This document shows, piece by piece, positions 9,014-17,693 of a DNA stretch of 64,000 nucleotides (position 1 is its first letter; each line of letters begins with the position of its first letter). The stretch covers positions 1 through 64,000 of the forward strand of contig DASWWX010000013.1 in NCBI GenBank assembly GCA_036405815.1, given 5' to 3'. Below the pieces are notes generated by a model that ran no database searches, was not told where the DNA came from, and saw only the letters and a list, made by a program, of their open reading frames with translations. This DNA is from Solimonas sp036405815. Lineage in GTDB: Bacteria; Pseudomonadota; Gammaproteobacteria; Nevskiales; Nevskiaceae. Position numbers and translations under genes: made by a program.

Positions 9014-9022
9014 TGTGCATAA
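9014..9022 (-). promoter_or_regulatory. DnaA box upstream of nrdA
   Basis: TGTGCATAA on the plus strand is TTATGCACA on the minus strand, a full match to TTATNCACA. DnaA control of nrd genes is established in E. coli. A one-mismatch copy, TTAGACACA, lies at 8862-8870 near the start codon. Confidence 0.55.
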
Positions 9023-9154
9023 AAGGGGATAAAAGCGGGCAAATCCAGTGCTGGCGCGGGGTTGCGGAAGGGCCCCGCCCGGCAGGCCGCATGGCAGCGT
9101 GGTTTCGATGCCGAAAGCGCGTGGCAGCGGCGCTGGAAGCCGGTGATCGAACGC

Positions 9155-9360
9155 TAGAGATGTGATTTTTAATTAGACTAAATATCTTTAGTTATCTGTT
9201 TTGCTCTTGGCGTGATCCAGATCGAGGCACGTGGTCCGGAAAGTGTGATGAAAAAATGTATAAAACATTAATAGCTGCCATTTTATAGGGCTCTCGGGCA
9301 GCGCAGCGGTGCGCGGATGTGAGTAAATATTGACTATTAATGATTTAGGCGCTGAATAAG
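9155..9360. other. AT-rich part of the 602-bp gap between nrdA and the membrane-protein gene
   Basis: Bases 8838-9439 carry no gene. The nrdA-proximal part holds the NrdR boxes, promoter and DnaA box. Bases 9155-9360 are strikingly AT-rich for this genome and contain two small inverted repeats (ACTAAA/TTTAGT at 9177-9192; AATGT/ACATT around 9255-9269). Two tiny reading frames (ATG at 9248 and 9256, 7 and 10 codons) are too short to call. A TACAAT -10-like hexamer lies at 9391-9396. It may be an activation region for one or both flanking genes, or the remnant of acquired DNA. Confidence 0.5.
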
Positions 9361-9439
9361 CGCGCCTGGGCTTCGTTCAGCTTCGCTCCCTACAATGCCC
9401 CGGCCGGGCGACCTGCCGGTTTCATCCTGCCGACCTCTC

Positions 9440-11608
9440 ATGCCGCTGACGCTGCCTGCCGTTCTGCGCCGCCGCGCGCGTCGCGACACGCCCGCCGTAC
9501 GCGAGGCGGCGCTGGAGACGGCGATCGAGTATCTGCTGGCGGTGCCGACCGAGCGTCGGCTCGGCGCTTTGGCGCGGCTGGTCGCGGCGTTGCGGCCGCG
9601 GCGGGTAGAAGCGGCGACGTCCGCCCAGCGCAGTCTCACCCTGCTGACCGAGCGCGTGCGCGAGGACGCCAGTGTGCGCGCCGCCTTGCGCGATGCCTTG
9701 ATGAGCCTGCTGATCGACAAGCAGCCGCTGCGCCTGCTCAGCGAATCCGGCGTGCTGCGCGACGAAGGTTTCTTCTCCGGCTTCTGGCGCCGGCTGTCGC
9801 AGCGCTGGCTGCCGGAGGAGGTTGACGACACGCAGCTGCGCGATGCGCTGCATCGGCTGTTTCCGCGACAGGACGATCACGTCTGGGTCGAAGCGATCGC
9901 GGACGCCGTCTGGGTCGAGTTTCTCGATGCGCTGGATTTCGGCGTGCTGGCCGCGCCGGGGCAGGGCGGGCGCATGCCGCTGCAGATCCTTGAAGCGCTG
10001 CAGATCGTCTCCTACCGCATCGCCGCCATTGGTCTGGAGCCGGAGCTGGTGCGCAACTACCCGGCGATCGAGCGCTACGAATCGCCGTTCCTGACGCAGA
10101 ACGTCGAACTGCGCCAGTTCATCGACGAACGCCAGCAGGCGATGCAGGACAAGCGCGCGCCGGCGCTGGACGACAAGCAGCTGCTGGTGCTGCTGGGCCA
10201 GTGCGAGACCATCGTCGGCAAGGTGCGCAAGCAGGCCGCGCAGTCCGGTGCCAGCGTCAGCCTCACGGTGCTGCTGGCGCGGCTGTCGCAGAACCTCGCG
10301 CGCCTGAAGCTGCTGCTGCGCCTGCTCGAAGACCGGCCGGTACACGAGCTCAACGAGCTGCGCGTGCAGTTCTTCAAGACGCTGGTGCGCGCCGAGAATC
10401 TGCGCCACAGCATCGCCGAGCTGCGCAGCCAGACCGTGGAGCTGCTGGCCGCGCGCATCACCGAGAACGCCAGCAAGACCGGCGAGCATTACGTCACCGC
10501 CTCGCGCCGCGAGTACTGGCAGATGCTGCGCGCGGCGATGGGCGCCGGCTTCATCGTGCCGTTCATGGCCATGCTCAAGATCGCGCTGTCCGAGGAGCCG
10601 CATTCGCCGCTGGGCGCGGCGGTGCTGTACAGCCTCAACTACGGCCTCGGCTTCGTGCTGATCTATCTGCTGCACTTCACCATCGCCACCAAGCAGCCGG
10701 CGATGACGGCGTCGTTCCTGGCGGCGAGCCTCGCCAATCCGGAAGGCGGCCGCGACCGGCTGGACAATCTGGTCGAGCAGATCGTGCGCACGCTGCGCTC
10801 GCAGGTGGTGGCGATCGCCGGCAACGTCACGGTCGCGTTCCTGATGCCGGTGCTGCTGGCCTATCTGGTGCTGAGGTACGGCGGTCAGCATTACCTTCGT
10901 CCAGAACAGGCCGAGCATCTGCTGATGGCGCAACACCCGTTCGCAAGCCTCGCGCTGTTCCATGCCGCCATCGCCGGCGTCTGCCTGTTTGCCGCCGGCC
11001 TGATCTCTGGCTACTTCGACAACAAGGCGGTCTACAACCGCATCCCGCAGCGCCTGCAGCAGCGGCCGCGGCTACGCCGCCTGCTCGGCCCCGAGCGCCT
11101 GGCGCGGCTGGCGAGCTACATCGAGAACAACCTCGGCGCGCTGGCCGGCAACTTCTTCTTCGGCTGCATGCTCGGTTCGATGGGCGTGCTGGGCTTCATC
11201 CTCGGCCTGCCGCTGGATATCCGCCACATCACCTTCTCCACCGCCTACTTCGGCTATGCGGTCGTGGCGCTGGACTGGGGCATGGGTCTGCGGCTGGGCG
11301 TGACGGTGGCGCTGGGCGTGCTCGCCATCGGCCTGATTAACTTGGGCGTGAGCTTTGGCCTGGCGCTGTACGTGGCCCTGCGCGCACAGAAGGTGCGCTT
11401 CGACGATCGCCGCGCCCTGTTGCGCCGGCTCGGCCAGCGCTTCCTGCGCCGGCCGCTCGACTTCTTCTGGGCGCCGCCCGATCCGCCGCCCCCGCCGGCA
11501 CCGGTGGCGGGCGCCCCGGCGGAAGGGGCCGTGACCCCGGCCGTGGTGGCCCCGGCTGGAACAAGCCCTGCGCAAGCTGTGGATAAGCACCCGAAAAACT
11601 GTGCTTAA
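9440..11608 (+). CDS. Integral membrane protein of the SpecificRecomb (Gcr, 'site-specific recombinase') family
   Basis: About 722 residues. The family takes its name from Neisseria gcr, but nothing here resembles a recombinase active site. The first roughly 350 residues are a soluble helical region rich in Arg and Leu; the second half holds about six to seven membrane helices (for example AAMGAGFIVPFMAMLKIAL, AVLYSLNYGLGFVLIYLLHF, NVTVAFLMPVLLAYLVL), ending in a Pro/Ala-rich tail. A membrane role, such as transport or envelope function, seems likelier than DNA recombination. Start is uncertain: ATG at 9440 is preferred because a TACAAT -10-like hexamer overlaps the alternative ATG at 9395, but neither has a clear ribosome-binding site. 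It sits between nrdA and nrdB, and a DnaA box of nrdB overlaps its last codons. Confidence 0.8.
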   Translation: MPLTLPAVLRRRARRDTPAVREAALETAIEYLLAVPTERRLGALARLVAALRPRRVEAATSAQRSLTLLTERVREDASVRAALRDALMSLLIDKQPLRLLSESGVLRDEGFFSGFWRRLSQRWLPEEVDDTQLRDALHRLFPRQDDHVWVEAIADAVWVEFLDALDFGVLAAPGQGGRMPLQILEALQIVSYRIAAIGLEPELVRNYPAIERYESPFLTQNVELRQFIDERQQAMQDKRAPALDDKQLLVLLGQCETIVGKVRKQAAQSGASVSLTVLLARLSQNLARLKLLLRLLEDRPVHELNELRVQFFKTLVRAENLRHSIAELRSQTVELLAARITENASKTGEHYVTASRREYWQMLRAAMGAGFIVPFMAMLKIALSEEPHSPLGAAVLYSLNYGLGFVLIYLLHFTIATKQPAMTASFLAASLANPEGGRDRLDNLVEQIVRTLRSQVVAIAGNVTVAFLMPVLLAYLVLRYGGQHYLRPEQAEHLLMAQHPFASLALFHAAIAGVCLFAAGLISGYFDNKAVYNRIPQRLQQRPRLRRLLGPERLARLASYIENNLGALAGNFFFGCMLGSMGVLGFILGLPLDIRHITFSTAYFGYAVVALDWGMGLRLGVTVALGVLAIGLINLGVSFGLALYVALRAQKVRFDDRRALLRRLGQRFLRRPLDFFWAPPDPPPPPAPVAGAPAEGAVTPAVVAPAGTSPAQAVDKHPKNCA
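11578..11586 (-). promoter_or_regulatory. DnaA box upstream of nrdB
   Basis: TGTGGATAA here is TTATCCACA on the other strand, a perfect strong DnaA box. It lies inside the last codons of the preceding gene. A second near-match (TTAAGCACA, one mismatch) is at 11600-11608. The context AAGCTGTGnATAA is shared with the nrdA site. Confidence 0.65.
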
Positions 11609-11624
11609 TCACTACATCTAGAGG
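11609..11624 (+). promoter_or_regulatory. NrdR-like box 1 of nrdB
   Basis: TCACTACATCTAGAGG matches the NrdR consensus at 11 of 16 positions and sits exactly 16 bp before box 2, reproducing the spacing at nrdA. Confidence 0.55.
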
Positions 11625-11640
11625 CTGTCGCGGCTTGGGG

Positions 11641-11656
11641 CCACAACCCATTGTGG
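11641..11656 (+). promoter_or_regulatory. NrdR-like box 2 of nrdB
   Basis: CCACAACCCATTGTGG is a near-palindrome matching the NrdR consensus at 11 of 16 positions, with both conserved CACAA/TTGTG arms intact. Confidence 0.65.
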
Positions 11657-11940
11657 CAAACCCTTGACGTGCCCCGCGCGCAGGCGCAATCTTCAAAGGC
11701 CCAGTCCCACGGTGACGGCGGTGGTAACGCCAGCGAGCAGCACGGGCCCCGCGCCCCCTGTTCACCCCACCCCGGACGGTAGGGGAGGCCGGGGATTTTG
11801 AATCCCCTGTCTGGATGCGATCACCGCTGCTCAGGCATCGGCGCGCGTCCGCCAACGAACGACGTAGCGCGCGCCACGCACAACACCGACGCCACCGGAC
11901 GCCAGAAGCCCCGGGGCCTGAAAGAGAGAGGGACGAAGAC

Positions 11941-13122
11941 ATGCTGACCTGGGACGACACCCCCGCCACCGAACCCACCGCCGCCCCGGCGCCCGCCGCG
12001 CGCAAGCCGGCCCCGCACCCGGCCGCGCCGCATCCGGCTGTGATCGCCAACGCCGTGGCTGGCGAAGCCGGCGCCACCGGCCTGGAAGACATCGCCATGG
12101 GCGGTGCGCGCATCCGCGTCGACGACAAGAAGATTATCAACTGCCGCGCCGACCTCAACCAGCTCGTGCCGTTCAAGTACGAGTGGGCATGGAAGAAGTA
12201 CCTCGATGCCTGCAACAACCACTGGATGCCGCAGGAAATCAACATGAGCGCGGACATTGCGCTCTGGCAGGACCCGAACGGCCTGACCGAAGACGAGCGC
12301 ATGATCATCAAGCGTTCGCTCGGCTTCTTCTCCACCGCCGACTCGCTGGTCGCCAACAACCTCGTGCTGGCGGTGTACCGCCACCTGACGAACCCGGAGT
12401 GCCGCCAGTACCTGCTGCGCCAGGCCTTCGAAGAGGCGATCCACACGCACGCCTACCAGTACTGCATCGAGTCGCTGGGCCTGGACGAAGCGGAAGTGTT
12501 CAACATGTACCGCGAAGTGCCGAGCATCCACGACAAGGCCGCGTGGGCGCTGCCGTACACGCAGAGCCTCGGCGATCCGGAGTTCCACACCGGCACGCCG
12601 GAAGCCGACCAGCGCCTGCTGCGCGACATGATCGCCTTCTACGTCGTGTTCGAAGGCATCTTCTTCTACGTGGGCTTCGTGCAGCTGCTCAGCTTCGGCC
12701 GCCGCAACAAGATGGTCGGCGTCTCCGAGCAGATCCAGTACATCATGCGCGACGAAGCCATGCACATGAACTTCGGCATCGACGTGATCAACCAGATCAA
12801 GGTCGAGAACCCGCACCTGTGGACCGCGCAGTTCCAGGAAGACGCGCTGCGTATGATCAAGGAAGCCACCGAGCTCGAGATCAAGTACGCGCACGACACC
12901 ATGCCGCGCGGCGTGCTGGGCCTGAACGCCAGCATGTTCAACGAGTACATGAAGTTCATCGCCAACCGCCGCTGCGCGCAGATCGGCCTCAAGCAGCTCT
13001 ACCCGGGCGCCGAGAACCCGTTCCCGTGGATGAGCGAGGTCATGGACCTGAAGAAGGAAAAGAACTTCTTCGAGACGCGCGTCACCGAGTACCAGACGGG
13101 TGGGGCGTTGAGCTGGGATTAA
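11941..13122 (+). CDS. nrdB: Class Ia ribonucleoside-diphosphate reductase, beta subunit
   Basis: 393-residue radical-generating small subunit, partner of NrdA. The di-iron ligands appear in FFSTADSLV (Asp), EEAIHTHAYQY (Glu, His and the radical Tyr), VFEGIFFYVGF (Glu) and DEAMHMNFG (Glu, His). The first 45 residues are a Pro/Ala-rich extension absent from E. coli NrdB. The C-terminus TEYQTGGALSWD is the peptide expected to dock on NrdA. The ATG at 11941 is chosen over a longer frame because of the GAGAGAGGGA site upstream and because homology starts after it. nrdB is about 3 kb from nrdA and on the other strand, but the two upstream regions share the same set of sites. Confidence 0.97.
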   Translation: MLTWDDTPATEPTAAPAPAARKPAPHPAAPHPAVIANAVAGEAGATGLEDIAMGGARIRVDDKKIINCRADLNQLVPFKYEWAWKKYLDACNNHWMPQEINMSADIALWQDPNGLTEDERMIIKRSLGFFSTADSLVANNLVLAVYRHLTNPECRQYLLRQAFEEAIHTHAYQYCIESLGLDEAEVFNMYREVPSIHDKAAWALPYTQSLGDPEFHTGTPEADQRLLRDMIAFYVVFEGIFFYVGFVQLLSFGRRNKMVGVSEQIQYIMRDEAMHMNFGIDVINQIKVENPHLWTAQFQEDALRMIKEATELEIKYAHDTMPRGVLGLNASMFNEYMKFIANRRCAQIGLKQLYPGAENPFPWMSEVMDLKKEKNFFETRVTEYQTGGALSWD

Positions 13123-13145
13123 CGCCGAAAGCAGCAATTAAATAA

Positions 13146-13178
13146 AGAAAGGCCGCACGAAAGCGGCCTTTCTTTTTA
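13146..13178 (+). terminator. Intrinsic terminator of nrdB
   Basis: AGAAAGGCCGC and GCGGCCTTTCT form an 11-bp stem around ACGAAA, followed by TTTTT, 24 bases after the nrdB stop. Confidence 0.92.
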
Positions 13179-13897
13179 TGGTGCCTTACATGGATGACGC
13201 GCGGCTAAGATTCCAGGATTTTCAGGCTCAAATCGACGAAGCATTCCCTGAGGAGCCTGAAGCGATCCCGGGAACAGCTGAGCGCTACAGCATGTATGTC
13301 ATGTTCTTGGGCGCACTGGTGGCGTTTCTGGCGACTTTATTAGGACTCGGCACGGCTGGGAGCAAGGCGCTGGCAGCTGGCGGCCTGGTGGTGGAGCTCA
13401 CCGCTGGCGCCATCCATATGGTGCTAGCGCTTGTTCGCAACTTTCGTGGATTGAGCTTGAGCGAGAAAAAGGGTGTTGACGAGCTCGAGAAGGACTTCAA
13501 CGGCTACGTAAAGATTACGACCTGGCTGAGACAGTTTTCTGAGGAGGAGCTACAAAGCCGCCTGCTGTTCTCGTCAAATCGCGCTACCACCTGGCAAAAC
13601 GGCACTATGCTTATCTGGGGTGGCATGGAGAAGCTTGGTATGCTGCCTGTCGTCGCAGCGCTGTATCTCCAGTTCAAAGATACGAAGTGGGTTTGGCCGC
13701 CCGATGTAACTGTATTGGGGCTTCTGCTTGGCTTCCTTCTCTTCTTTTTCTACGCGCTTGGCTTTTGGGCGCTAACGCGAAGAATGCAAGCCACTCGCTT
13801 TGAGCGCTTTCTCAAGATTGCTTTGAACAAAAATTTTAGAGTCGGCAAGGCAGATGCCACTGAAGGTGTGGCCGTCAAAGTCGATCCTGCGACTTAA
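13178..13897 (+). CDS. Hypothetical membrane protein of lower GC content
   Basis: 239 residues, no family recognised. About three to four membrane helices: residues 37-57 (YSMYVMFLGALVAFLATLLG), 65-85, 150-166 and 180-203 (GLLLGFLLFFFYALGFWAL), with a charged central loop. Two starts are possible: ATG at 13178, which overlaps the tail of the nrdB terminator, or ATG at 13190. Neither has a recognisable ribosome-binding site, and there is no room for an upstream promoter beyond the terminator, so expression may depend on read-through or on a leaderless start. Codon use (many A/T-ending codons, TTA, AAA, ATT) is clearly unlike its neighbours, suggesting acquisition by transfer. Confidence 0.75.
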   Translation: MVPYMDDARLRFQDFQAQIDEAFPEEPEAIPGTAERYSMYVMFLGALVAFLATLLGLGTAGSKALAAGGLVVELTAGAIHMVLALVRNFRGLSLSEKKGVDELEKDFNGYVKITTWLRQFSEEELQSRLLFSSNRATTWQNGTMLIWGGMEKLGMLPVVAALYLQFKDTKWVWPPDVTVLGLLLGFLLFFFYALGFWALTRRMQATRFERFLKIALNKNFRVGKADATEGVAVKVDPAT

Positions 13898-13970
13898 TCT
13901 CGCCAATAAGTTGGGCGCAGCCACACAACGATGCGGTGGTTGGGCTTCAGCTGGCCTGAATGGCTGTGTC

Positions 13971-14978
<1,008 letters not shown>

Positions 14979-15068
14979 GAGGCTTCTCTGTTTGTGAGTG
15001 GGCGCATCATAACGCCCTGTACGCGGTTGCTTGTATGGGGCTGAGCCCTGTGGGCATCGCTGCGGTAG

Positions 15069-15626
15069 TCAGACGCGCCAGTTCGCGTTGCGGTCCCAGA
15101 ATTCCACGCTGCGACGATAGGCCTCGCGATTCAGCGGCACGCCCGAGCCGCCTTCGTCCACGCCCAGCGCGTTGCGCATCATCGTGATCGGCGCCATCGG
15201 GATTTCTTCCGGTTCGGCGGTGGCCAGGCAACCGACGATGCCCCAGTCGCCGTTGACGGGCGTGCCTTCCTTCTCCATCTGCGCGCGGTCGTAGAGGATC
15301 ACCACGAGATAGCTCGCCACCGGCGGTTCCACGCCCTCGAACCAGCGCACTAGCACCGGCAGTTCCTCGCGGTTGCGCGCTTCATAGGCGCTGCGCAGCA
15401 GGTGCCGGTTTTCGGGTGTGATCGGCACGGTCAGGCAGCGGGTCTGCGTCCAGTTGGCGTGGACGTGCAGCTTGCAGAACGGGGCATAGCCGTCCAGCAC
15501 CTTCAGCGGCGCGTGGTCGTTGAGGTGACGCTCCCAGGCTTCCGGCGTGGTACCGACGATGGCGTTGCCGCGGCCGGATTTCGGGAACAGGCGTGTGCGG
15601 GCGAACGGCGTGAGGACGATGGACAT
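15069..15626 (-). CDS. DUF3228 family protein
   Basis: 185 residues, cytosolic (no signal or membrane segment). It begins MSIVLTPFARTRLFP and carries the conserved GDWGIVGCLATAEPEEIPM and APITMMRNALGVDEGGSGV blocks of DUF3228, whose function is unknown. ATG at 15626. It lies 8 bp after the HopJ gene stop, so the two are probably one transcript. Confidence 0.85.
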   Translation of the reverse strand: MSIVLTPFARTRLFPKSGRGNAIVGTTPEAWERHLNDHAPLKVLDGYAPFCKLHVHANWTQTRCLTVPITPENRHLLRSAYEARNREELPVLVRWFEGVEPPVASYLVVILYDRAQMEKEGTPVNGDWGIVGCLATAEPEEIPMAPITMMRNALGVDEGGSGVPLNREAYRRSVEFWDRNANWRV

Positions 15627-15634
15627 GCGATCGC

Positions 15635-15982
15635 TTACCGCGGCTGCAGCGCGTCGGATTCGAAGTGCACGCCGGCCCAGCCGCTGCGCATGAAGTTGCG
15701 GATGTTCGGGTGGTCGCTGTTGTCCGGGTGTTGCAGCACATCGTCGCGGTAGTAGCGGCCGAAACAGGCCAGCGTCTGCGCCTCGCTCAGCCGCTGCAGG
15801 CGGGCGAAGGCGAAGATCTTGCACGAGCCGCCGTTCTGGCCGGCAGCGTTGTGGACGTCGCCATTGCGGAACGCGGCTGGCGTATAGACGTAGGCGGCTT
15901 CGATCACCGCGATGGTGTCGGCGAACTCGACGGCTTCGGGGTGCTGCTGCAGGTTCTGCAGAAAGCCTTGCAGGTCGGTCAT
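15635..15982 (-). CDS. HopJ family protein
   Basis: 115 residues, named after the Pseudomonas syringae HopJ effector but widespread in bacteria that have no type III secretion, so effector function is not implied. Typical segments are FADTIAVIEAAYVYTPAAF, NGGSCKIFAFARLQRLS and CFGRYYRDDVLQHP. The ATG at 15982 matches the family start; longer upstream frames are not supported. First gene of a two-gene unit with DUF3228. Confidence 0.85.
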   Translation of the reverse strand: MTDLQGFLQNLQQHPEAVEFADTIAVIEAAYVYTPAAFRNGDVHNAAGQNGGSCKIFAFARLQRLSEAQTLACFGRYYRDDVLQHPDNSDHPNIRNFMRSGWAGVHFESDALQPR

Positions 15983-16166
15983 GGCGCGGGCGTCGGGTCG
16001 GGCAGGCAGGGCGCGCGAGTATTGGACGGCGGGCCCGTGCTGACAAGGCGGCAGAGCTAGGGTACCGCCCGCCGTGCACGAAACTCCGCGAGAATGTCGA
16101 TTGCGGCCGCGCGCGTTCGACATCCAGTCAACCGGGCATGCCGCCCGCCCTGAACCGCTTGCCGCC

Positions 16167-17609
16167 ATGACCGAATCCCTGACGCCCCGCCAGCGCTGGC
16201 TGGCCTTGTATCTGCTGTGCACCGGGGTGCTGATGATCGTGCTGGACACGACCGTCGTCACCGTGGCGCTGCCCTCGATCCAGTCCGCGCTCGGCTTTTC
16301 CGACACCGCGCTGGTCTGGGTCATGAATGCCTACATGCTGACCTTCGGCGGCTTCCTGCTGCTGGGCGGGCGCATGGGCGATCTGTATGGCAACCGCCGC
16401 TGGTTCCTGCGCGGGCTGGTCGTGTTCACGGTGGCGTCGCTGGCCTGCGGCGTGGCGCACTCGCAATGGCTGCTGGTGGTGGCGCGTGCGGTGCAGGGCC
16501 TGGGCGGCGCCGTGGTCACGGCCGTGGCGCTGGCGCTGATCATGAATCTGTTCCCCGATACCTCGGATCGCGCCAAGGCGATGGGCGTCTACGGCTTCAT
16601 CTGCGCCGCCGGCGGCAGCCTCGGCGAAATCCTCGGTGGCGTGCTCACGCACCTGATGAGCTGGGAATGGATCTTCCTGATCAACCTGCCGATCGGCGTG
16701 GCGGTGTACGTGTTCTGCCTGCGCCTGCTGCCGGTGGATCGCGAGCCGGCGCAGCGCCAGCGGTTGGACGTGGCCGGCGCGCTGACGGTGACGGCCGGCC
16801 TGATGCTCGCGGTATACGCGATCATCGAAGGAAACGCCGCGGGCTGGCTGTCGGCGCAGACGCTGGGGCTGCTGGGCCTGGGCGCGTTGCTGCTGGTGCT
16901 GTTTCTCGTCATCGAATCGCGCGTGCGCGATCCGCTGATGCCGCTGCATCTGTTCAAGCTGCGCAATCTCGCCACGGCCAACGTTATCGCCGTGCTGTGG
17001 TCGGCGGGCATGTTCGCGTGGTTTGTGATCTCGGCGCTCTACATGCAGCGCGTGCTGGCCTACAACCCTCTGGAGGTGGGCCTGGCCTTCTTGCCGGCGG
17101 ACGCGATCATGGCGGTGTTCTCGCTGTGGCTGTCGGCGCGGTTGGTGATCCGCTACGGCATCCGCGCGCCGCTGTGGGTGGGGCTGACGATCGCCGCGAT
17201 CGGGCTGGCGCTGTTCGCACGCGCGCCGCAGGACGGCAACTATGTGCTGCACGTGCTGCCGGGCATGCTGCTGCTGGGCATGGGTGGCGGTATGGCGTTC
17301 AACCCGCTGTTGCTGGCGGCGATGAACGATGTCAGCGAAGACCTCTCGGGCCTGGCCTCCGGCATCGTCAACACGTCGTTCATGATGGGCGGCGCACTCG
17401 GGCTCGCAGTATTGGCCGCGCTTGCGGACGGCTGGACGCGCGATCTGCTTGCTGCGGGCGCCGAGCCGGCGGCGGCGCTCAACGGCGGCTACCAGTTCGC
17501 GTTTGCGCTCGGCGCGGCGTTTGCGTTGCTCGGCGCGCTACTCGGGGCCTGGTTGATCCGGTCGCGGCCGCAGGCAGTGGCTGAAGCGGCGGTGCACGGG
17601 CCGTTGTAG
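16167..17609 (+). CDS. MFS drug exporter, DHA2/EmrB-type
   Basis: 480 residues with about 14 membrane helices, the layout of the DHA2 (14-spanner) proton-driven multidrug efflux family. Family motifs are LDTTVVTVALP in helix 1 and GGRMGDLYGNRR in the loop between helices 2 and 3 (motif A), followed by the ARAVQGLGGAVV helix and the proline/glycine-rich antiporter motif near AAGGSLGEILGG. The ATG at 16167 fits the family N-terminus. There is no membrane-fusion partner or regulator beside it. Substrate unknown. Confidence 0.92.
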   Translation: MTESLTPRQRWLALYLLCTGVLMIVLDTTVVTVALPSIQSALGFSDTALVWVMNAYMLTFGGFLLLGGRMGDLYGNRRWFLRGLVVFTVASLACGVAHSQWLLVVARAVQGLGGAVVTAVALALIMNLFPDTSDRAKAMGVYGFICAAGGSLGEILGGVLTHLMSWEWIFLINLPIGVAVYVFCLRLLPVDREPAQRQRLDVAGALTVTAGLMLAVYAIIEGNAAGWLSAQTLGLLGLGALLLVLFLVIESRVRDPLMPLHLFKLRNLATANVIAVLWSAGMFAWFVISALYMQRVLAYNPLEVGLAFLPADAIMAVFSLWLSARLVIRYGIRAPLWVGLTIAAIGLALFARAPQDGNYVLHVLPGMLLLGMGGGMAFNPLLLAAMNDVSEDLSGLASGIVNTSFMMGGALGLAVLAALADGWTRDLLAAGAEPAAALNGGYQFAFALGAAFALLGALLGAWLIRSRPQAVAEAAVHGPL

Positions 17610-17693
17610 AGCGGCGACGGGCTGGCCTCTCCTGGATTTTTGCTACAAGCTGGCAATCAGCGGCGACACAGAACGCCGTATCGGGAGGGGAAC

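Larger units (their letters stand above)
11609..11940 (+). other. nrdB upstream region and long leader
   Basis: 332 bases without a gene. It holds the paired NrdR-like boxes, a possible -35 TTGACG (11664-11669) with a weak CAATCT 17 bp downstream, and then about 240 GC-rich bases. These include a GGGGATT/AATCCCC hairpin at about 11791-11807 and other potential stems. I see no tRNA and no known riboswitch core. A GAGAGAGGGA ribosome-binding site precedes the nrdB ATG. Confidence 0.45.

Noticed and set aside
9248..9288. Short peptides MKKCIKH and MYKTLIAAIL
   Set aside because: Only 7 and 10 codons, overlapping each other, with no good ribosome-binding site.
11657..11800. Cobalamin-type riboswitch before nrdB
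   Set aside because: Some class Ia nrd operons have one, but the conserved core segments and B12 box are not visible here.
11773..11830. tRNA-like stem GGGGATTTTGAATCCCC (Gln anticodon on plus, Leu CAA on minus)
   Set aside because: The anticodon-type stem is present, but no T arm, acceptor stem or properly spaced D arm can be formed on either strand.
11337..12446. Long open frame antisense to nrdB and its leader
   Set aside because: Opposite a certain gene, with low-complexity Arg/Ala/Pro sequence typical of shadow frames in GC-rich DNA.
15635..15982. HopJ as evidence of type III secretion
   Set aside because: HopJ homologues are widespread in bacteria without such systems, and no secretion gene is present.
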